Below, one piece after another: positions 59,499 through 64,000 of a stretch of DNA of 64,000 nt. Under the pieces are notes generated by a model. That model did no database searches. It had not been told where the DNA came from and worked only from the letters and a program-made list of their open reading frames with translations. Both the position numbers and the translations under genes were made by a program. Positions within the stretch are counted from its first letter, which is position 1, and each line of letters begins with the position of its first letter. The stretch is from Pelagibius sp028280305 (GTDB taxonomy: Bacteria > Pseudomonadota > Alphaproteobacteria > Kiloniellales > Kiloniellaceae), in the NCBI RefSeq assembly GCF_965233615.1, contig NZ_OZ247495.1; one strand, written 5' to 3'.

Positions 59499-60302
59499 AT
59501 GCACTTCATGGCGGTAAACGGCCAGACCCTGCATGTCAGGGACAGCGGAGCCACGGAAAACAGCGGAAAACCGGTGCTGGTGTTCTCCAACTCGCTGGGT
59601 ACGGATTTCCGGATCTGGGACCAAGTGGTGGTCCGCCTGGCAGACCGCTTTCGCATCCTGCGCTACGACAAGCGCGGGCACGGTCTTTCCGACCTCGGCA
59701 AAACACCCTATGCCATGGCCGACCATGTCGGTGACCTCGTGGCGCTGTTGGACGCGCTCGCCATCGACAAGGCGGTCATCTGCGGGCTTTCCGTCGGCGG
59801 CCTGATCGCCCAGGGCCTCTACGCCGCGCGGCCTGAACTGGTAAGCGGCCTCATCCTCTGCGACACCGCTCATAAGATCGGCGACGACGCCCTCTGGAAC
59901 ACCCGCATTGCAGCGGTGGAATCCGACGGCATCGACTCGATCGCCGATGCCATCCTGGAACGCTGGTTCAGCACGGCCCTGCGCCGCGACGATCCGACGG
60001 CGCTGGCCGGCTGGCGCAACATGCTGACCCGCACCCCCGCGGCCGGCTATGCCGGCACCGCTGCCGCCATCCGCGACACGGACTTTACAGAAGAAGCCAA
60101 ACGGATCGCCGTGCCGACGCTTTGTCTGGTGGGGGAGGAGGACGGCGCGACGCCACCTGCCCTGATGCAGGAACTGACGGCCCTGGTACCCGGCGCCCGC
60201 TGCGAGGTGATCGCCGGGGCCGGCCACCTGCCCTGCATCGAGCAGCCGGCGGTCATGGCCGATCACATCCTGAACTTCACCCGGGAGGCCGGGCTTGCCT
60301 GA
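59499..60302 (+). CDS. pcaD: 3-oxoadipate enol-lactonase
   Basis: A 267-residue alpha/beta hydrolase that opens 3-oxoadipate enol-lactone. The family start FMAVNGQTLHVRDSGA...PVLVFSNSLGTDFRIWD is clear, the nucleophile serine is in CGLSVGGLIAQGL and the catalytic His in GAGHLPCIEQP. ATG at 59499 or 59508 are possible. It is the first gene of a protocatechuate operon running to the window edge. No PcaQ-type regulator is visible nearby. Confidence 0.94.
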   Translation: MHFMAVNGQTLHVRDSGATENSGKPVLVFSNSLGTDFRIWDQVVVRLADRFRILRYDKRGHGLSDLGKTPYAMADHVGDLVALLDALAIDKAVICGLSVGGLIAQGLYAARPELVSGLILCDTAHKIGDDALWNTRIAAVESDGIDSIADAILERWFSTALRRDDPTALAGWRNMLTRTPAAGYAGTAAAIRDTDFTEEAKRIAVPTLCLVGEEDGATPPALMQELTALVPGARCEVIAGAGHLPCIEQPAVMADHILNFTREAGLA

Positions 60303-60684
60303 AGATGACAAAGGAACCGTGGGGCGCACGACCCGCGCGGCGGTGCTCGGCGAAGATCATGTGGCCCGGGCGGAAGCAGCAACCACCGATTTCGATGCCG
60401 ACTTCCAGCGCTTCATCACCGAAGGCGCCTGGGCATCGGTCTGGTCACGGCCCGGTCTCGACAAACGCGAGCGCAGCCTGATCACAGTCGCCCTGCTCGC
60501 GGCGTCCGGCCATGACGAAGAACTGGCCATGCACATCAAGGCCTGCGCCAATACCGGTGCCACGGCGGAAGACATCAAAGAAGCCCTGCTTCACGTCGCC
60601 GTTTATGCCGGCGTGCCCGCCGCCAACCGGGCCTTCAAGATCGCCAAGAGAGTCTTAGAAACCGGCGAGGGTCCGGGTCGATGA
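60295..60684 (+). CDS. pcaC: 4-carboxymuconolactone decarboxylase
   Basis: A 129-residue AhpD-fold protein. The conserved core is WSRPGLDKRERSLITVALLAASGHDEELAMHIKACANTGATAEDIKEALLHVAVYAGVPAANRAF. It decarboxylates 4-carboxymuconolactone to the enol-lactone for PcaD. The start is a TTG at 60295 inside the pcaD end, with GGGAGG eight bases upstream; no in-frame ATG is nearer to the family start. Its stop overlaps pcaH. Confidence 0.94.
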   Translation: MPEDDKGTVGRTTRAAVLGEDHVARAEAATTDFDADFQRFITEGAWASVWSRPGLDKRERSLITVALLAASGHDEELAMHIKACANTGATAEDIKEALLHVAVYAGVPAANRAFKIAKRVLETGEGPGR

Positions 60685-61394
60685 GCTTTCGCCAGAGAGA
60701 CTGGGCCAGCCATCCGCCGCTGATCCATCCGGACTACAAGTCGACGGTCCTGCGCGGCCCGACCAAGCCTCTAGTGCCCCTGCCGCAAAGCCTGTCCGAG
60801 GTCACCGGGCCGGTCTACGGCGCCGAAAGCCTGGGGCCTGACGACGCTGACCTGACGCGCAACGGCCGCCAGGGCGGCGCCCCTCCCGGCGAACCCCTGG
60901 GCGAGCGGATCATCGTTACCGGCCGCGTGCTCGACGAAGACGAGAAGCCGCAGGCCAACATGCTGGTCGAGGTTTGGCAGGCCAATGCCGCCGGGCGCTA
61001 CGTTCACAAGGCCGATCAGCACGAGGCCCCTCTCGACCCGAATTTCTTCGGCGGCGGACGCTGCGTCACCGACGGCGAGGGCCGCTATCGGTTTATCACC
61101 ATCAAGCCCGGGGCCTATCCCTGGGGCAATCACGACAATGCCTGGCGACCGGCGCACATTCACTTCTCTCTCTTCGGGCCCGGCCTCGCGACACGCCTCA
61201 TCACCCAGATGTACTTCCCCGGCGATCCTCTCTTGGATCTCGACCCGATCTTCAATGCTACGCCCTTAAGCGCCCGCAACCGCCTGGTCGCCGGCTTCGA
61301 CATCGCGACTACGGAAGCAGGCTTCGCCCTCGGTTACCAATTCGACATCGTTCTGCGTGGGCGCCGCGAAACACCCCGGGAAGGTGCGTCGTGA
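60681..61394 (+). CDS. pcaH: Protocatechuate 3,4-dioxygenase beta subunit
   Basis: A 237-residue subunit that carries the non-haem iron. The iron ligands of this family (two Tyr, two His) are recognisable in KPGAYPWGNHDNAWRPAHIHFSLFG, which includes one Tyr and the His-x-His. The segments HPPLIHPDYKSTVLRGP and GRVLDEDEKPQANMLVEVWQANAAGRY are typical. It starts by an ATGA overlap with pcaC and ends overlapping the GTG of pcaG. It opens the ring of protocatechuate between the hydroxyls. Confidence 0.96.
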   Translation: MSFRQRDWASHPPLIHPDYKSTVLRGPTKPLVPLPQSLSEVTGPVYGAESLGPDDADLTRNGRQGGAPPGEPLGERIIVTGRVLDEDEKPQANMLVEVWQANAAGRYVHKADQHEAPLDPNFFGGGRCVTDGEGRYRFITIKPGAYPWGNHDNAWRPAHIHFSLFGPGLATRLITQMYFPGDPLLDLDPIFNATPLSARNRLVAGFDIATTEAGFALGYQFDIVLRGRRETPREGAS

Positions 61395-61966
61395 GCCGGG
61401 GCCAGACACCCTCCCAGACCATCGGGCCCTTCTTCGCCTATGGCCTGACGCCGGAGCAATACGGCTATCCCCTGCGCAGCATTGCAGGCGCCAACCTGCG
61501 CGACCCCGCCACCGAGGGAGATGAAATCACCATCACCGGGCGGGTCTTTGATGGCGAGGGCGCAGCGGTGCCCGATGCCATGATCGAGATCTGGCAGGCG
61601 GACCCACAGGGCCGCTACCGGCTGCCGGGCAGCAAAGGCAACCGCGGGTTCTCGGGCTTTGGGCGCTGCGGCACCGGAAGCGGGCCGGAATCCGGCTTCC
61701 GCTTCATCACCTACAAACCCGACAGGGTCGACGACCAGCAGGCCCCCCATATCTCGGTCATCGTTTTCATGCGCGGGCTTCTCAGCCATCTTTATACAAG
61801 GCTCTACTTCGCCGACGAGACCGAAGCCAACCTGCGCGACCCGCTGTTATCTTCCCTTGATCCGGCGCGACGCGCCACTCTGATCGCAGAGCTTTCGGCG
61901 CCCGGCGCGTACCGTTTCGACATCCATATGCAAGGAGACAGGGAGACCGTGTTCTTCGATGTCTGA
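61391..61966 (+). CDS. pcaG: Protocatechuate 3,4-dioxygenase alpha subunit
   Basis: A 191-residue subunit, the structural partner of PcaH. It begins SRGQTPSQTIGPFFAYGLTPEQYGY, typical of PcaG, and contains VPDAMIEIWQADPQGRY and APHISVIVFMRGLLSHLYTRLYFADE. The start is a GTG that overlaps the pcaH stop (GTGA). The next gene overlaps its end by eight bases. Confidence 0.95.
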   Translation: MSRGQTPSQTIGPFFAYGLTPEQYGYPLRSIAGANLRDPATEGDEITITGRVFDGEGAAVPDAMIEIWQADPQGRYRLPGSKGNRGFSGFGRCGTGSGPESGFRFITYKPDRVDDQQAPHISVIVFMRGLLSHLYTRLYFADETEANLRDPLLSSLDPARRATLIAELSAPGAYRFDIHMQGDRETVFFDV

Positions 61967-62813
61967 CAGTCCAAAACCGCTGGGAGAAGCCTGCATCATC
62001 ACCGTCGCGATCACCGGGTCGGTGCCGCGCAAGGAAGACAATCCGGCGGTGCCCGTCACCGTGCCCGAACAGGTTGAGTCGACCCAGGAGGCCTTCGAGG
62101 CAGGCGCGACCATCGTTCATGTGCATGTGCGCGACGAGGACCAGCGCGCTTCCTCCGATCCCGACAAGTTCGCCGCCTTTCAGGAGGGTGTCCGCAAACA
62201 CTGCCCGGGTATGATCGTGCAGTTCTCCACCGGCGGCCGCGGCCGAGCGCCGGAGGAACGCGGCGCCATGCTGCACCACCGCCCGGACATGGCTTCTCTT
62301 GCCACCGGCTCGGTCAACTTCCCAAACATGATCTACGAGAATCCGCCCGACCTCGTAGACAGCCTGGCCGCCGCCATGCTGAAGCACGAGATCAAGCCGG
62401 AGGTCGAGGTCTTCGATCTGGCCATGCTCTATGCCGCTGCGACGATGGCGGAGGGTGGACAATTAAGGAAACCCCTGCACGTCCAGTTCGTTTTCGGCCT
62501 GAAGAACGCCCTGCCGCCGAAGCGTGAGATTCTGGAATTCGAGGTCGCGCAATTGAAGGCCCTGCAACCGGATGCGACCTGGACCGCCGCCGGCATTGGC
62601 CGCAGCCAATTGGAAATCAACCACTGGGCGCTGGCGATGGGCGGCCACTGCCGCACCGGCCTTGAGGACAACATCCGCTTCGACAAGTCGCGCCTCGCCA
62701 AGAGCAATGCCGAACTGGTGGCGCGGGTCGCGGCGCTCTGCGGCGACTACGGCCGTTATCCCGCCAGCGTGGCCGAGGCAAGGGAGATACTGAAACTCCC
62801 GGCCGCAGGCTGA
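61959..62813 (+). CDS. Beta-keto acid cleavage enzyme (BKACE) family protein
   Basis: A 284-residue zinc enzyme of the 3-keto-5-aminohexanoate cleavage family. The metal ligands H54-x-H56 are in TIVHVHVRDEDQRASSDP, and VQFSTGGRG and ATWTAAGIGRSQLEINHWALAMGGHCRTGLEDNIRF are family signatures. BKACE enzymes condense a beta-keto acid with acetyl-CoA and release acetoacetate plus an acyl-CoA. Within this pca operon the likely substrate is 3-oxoadipate, giving succinyl-CoA and acetoacetate and bypassing PcaIJ and PcaF. The placement is observed; the substrate is inference. Confidence 0.9.
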   Translation: MSDSPKPLGEACIITVAITGSVPRKEDNPAVPVTVPEQVESTQEAFEAGATIVHVHVRDEDQRASSDPDKFAAFQEGVRKHCPGMIVQFSTGGRGRAPEERGAMLHHRPDMASLATGSVNFPNMIYENPPDLVDSLAAAMLKHEIKPEVEVFDLAMLYAAATMAEGGQLRKPLHVQFVFGLKNALPPKREILEFEVAQLKALQPDATWTAAGIGRSQLEINHWALAMGGHCRTGLEDNIRFDKSRLAKSNAELVARVAALCGDYGRYPASVAEAREILKLPAAG

Positions 62814-62831
62814 GGCTATGAGAAACCGTTC

Positions 62832-64000
62832 ATGAGCGCGACACCCTTCGACAGCCTGCTCTACGGCGAACTGCTTTCTGATGCGCAAGTCGCTGCAGAG
62901 CTTGACGACGCCGCCCAGCTTCGCGCCCTGTTGGAGGTCGAGGCGGCGCTGGCGAAAGCGGAAGGCGACTGCGGCGTCATTCCGGAAGATGCCGCCCGGC
63001 AGATCGCCACCGTCGCCGAGAAGCTGACAATCGACCCCGCCAATCTCGCCGCGGCGACGGCGCGCGACGGCATCCCGGTCCCGGCGCTGGTAGCCGCTCT
63101 GCGCGCCGCCGTCGGCGGCGAGGCAGCCAGCTTCGTACACTGGGGCGCAACGACACAGGATGTCATGGACAGCGGCTTGGTGCTGCGCCTGCGGAAAATC
63201 TTGAATCTTCTGGACCAACGCCTCACCCGGCTTTGCGAAACGCTGAACGAAAAAGCCGTCGCCGGGCGCGACACGGTGATGACCGCGCGCACGCGCGGCC
63301 AGCAGGCGACACCGACGACCCTTGGCCTGAAAATGGCGGGTTGGCTGGCGCCCCTGCAGCGTCACCGTGCGCGGCTGGCCGAACTGCGCCCACGCCTCGA
63401 AGTCCTGTCCTTCGGCGGGGCTTCCGGCACCCTGGCGGCCCTCTGCGGTCAGGCGGGAAGCGACGATGCCATGGCGGTGGAAGCGGCCTTGGCGCGGCAT
63501 CTGCACCTCACTGTCGCGCCGCTACCCTGGCACAATCAGCGCGACGGGCTGATCGAGCTGGCCGGCTGGCTTGCCCTCGCCACCGGCAGCCTCGGCAAGA
63601 TCGCCGGCGATGTTATCCTGCTGGCTCAAAACGAAGTCGGCGAACTGCGTGAAGGCGACGGTGGCAGCTCCTCCACCATGCCGCAAAAAAGCAATCCGGT
63701 GCATTCGGAGGCAACCCTCGCTCTGGCGCGCCTGAATGCCGGTCTGGCCGGCCAGATGCAGCTCACCGCCCTGCACAACCACGAACGCGACGGCGCCGCC
63801 TGGCAGCAGGAATGGTTGGGCCTGCCGCAGATGCTGTTGGCTTGCGGTGCTGCTTTGAACCACATGAATGCGCTGATGGATGGTCTTCGGATCGATACCG
63901 AACGCATGCGTGCCAACCTGGAAGCCTCGAACGGCCTGGTTCTGGCGGAGGCCGCGAGCTTTGCGCTTTCCCGGCACCTCCCGCGCGCGAAGGCGCAGGG
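62832..64000 (+). CDS. pcaB: 3-carboxy-cis,cis-muconate cycloisomerase, truncated by window edge
   Basis: The first 389 codons of a fumarase/aspartase-superfamily enzyme that lactonises 3-carboxymuconate. The start MSATPFDSLLYGELLSDAQV is typical of PcaB, with FVHWGATTQDVMDSGLVL and the superfamily signature GGSSSTMPQKSNPVHSE. The frame is open at base 64000 and so the C-terminus (usually 30 to 60 residues more) is missing. It follows the BKACE gene by 18 bases. Confidence 0.94.
   Translation, partial: MSATPFDSLLYGELLSDAQVAAELDDAAQLRALLEVEAALAKAEGDCGVIPEDAARQIATVAEKLTIDPANLAAATARDGIPVPALVAALRAAVGGEAASFVHWGATTQDVMDSGLVLRLRKILNLLDQRLTRLCETLNEKAVAGRDTVMTARTRGQQATPTTLGLKMAGWLAPLQRHRARLAELRPRLEVLSFGGASGTLAALCGQAGSDDAMAVEAALARHLHLTVAPLPWHNQRDGLIELAGWLALATGSLGKIAGDVILLAQNEVGELREGDGGSSSTMPQKSNPVHSEATLALARLNAGLAGQMQLTALHNHERDGAAWQQEWLGLPQMLLACGAALNHMNALMDGLRIDTERMRANLEASNGLVLAEAASFALSRHLPRAKAQ

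Noticed and set aside
1..64000. tRNA, rRNA, insertion sequences, integrases, phage or toxin-antitoxin genes
   Set aside because: I saw no tRNA-like cloverleaf, transposase, integrase or terminal inverted repeats. The window reads as stable chromosomal metabolism genes.

Overview
The window is dense, high-GC DNA with short intergenic gaps and many 1-14 base stop/start overlaps. It contains no rRNA, tRNA, CRISPR array, insertion sequence or phage gene that I can see. Gene content (pca genes, TctCBA/TctDE, Bug-type binding protein, znu/zur, psuGK, MoxR-DUF58 locus, FNR-type hemN) fits a chromosomal segment of a free-living, metabolically versatile alphaproteobacterium, possibly of the Rhodospirillales. 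The taxonomic placement is inference from gene content only.

Layout: 1-1141, end of a phosphonate-type ABC transporter. 1194-3789, a methyltransferase and the pseudouridine-degrading pair psuK-psuG. 3942-10255, a tightly overlapping DUF4129-DUF4350-MoxR-DUF58-SpoIIM-RDD membrane locus, with a convergent membrane protein. 11322-12668, hemN, preceded by a perfect FNR/FixK-type box. 12733-20900, a GMC dehydrogenase, the tripartite tricarboxylate transporter tctCBA, and divergently the TctD/TctE two-component system followed by an orphan binding protein. 20897-24756, a flavodoxin-type protein and an acetoacetate decarboxylase / 3-hydroxybutyrate dehydrogenase / patatin operon. 24858-27740, an EF-hand protein divergent from a two-component system whose sensor has a His/acid-rich extracytoplasmic patch. 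27772-28374, a beta-carbonic anhydrase.

The most notable block is 28442-43220, about 15 kb all on the minus strand. It encodes a molybdenum hydroxylase (fused FeS-Mo subunit plus FAD subunit), a 6-hydroxynicotinate-reductase-like protein, an enamidase-like amidohydrolase, two tandem DUF1185 proteins, a UPF0280 protein, a VanA-type Rieske oxygenase, a complete branched-chain-type ABC importer with fused permeases, and a MarR regulator. Together these look like import, hydroxylation, ring reduction and hydrolytic ring opening of an N-heteroaromatic acid, the reductive nicotinate route known from Eubacterium barkeri, with several members of unknown role. A promoter and candidate operators lie in the 344-base gap upstream.

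After this gap come a three-domain LplT-acyltransferase-acyl-ACP synthetase fusion with a three-copy operator (43421-43488), an IclR regulator divergent from a CaiB transferase / citryl-CoA-lyase-like pair, a secreted hydrolase, a 34-residue membrane peptide, a DUF3179 protein, a secreted WD40 protein, the zinc uptake locus (znuA divergent from znuC-znuB-zur, with a Zur-like box between, and a DUF1826 protein), a Cys/Met-metabolism PLP enzyme, and the protocatechuate operon pcaD-C-H-G-BKACE-pcaB, which runs off the end of the window. The BKACE gene inside pca suggests a CoA-saving cleavage of 3-oxoadipate to acetoacetate and succinyl-CoA, and the acetoacetate genes at 22150-23704 could handle that product.
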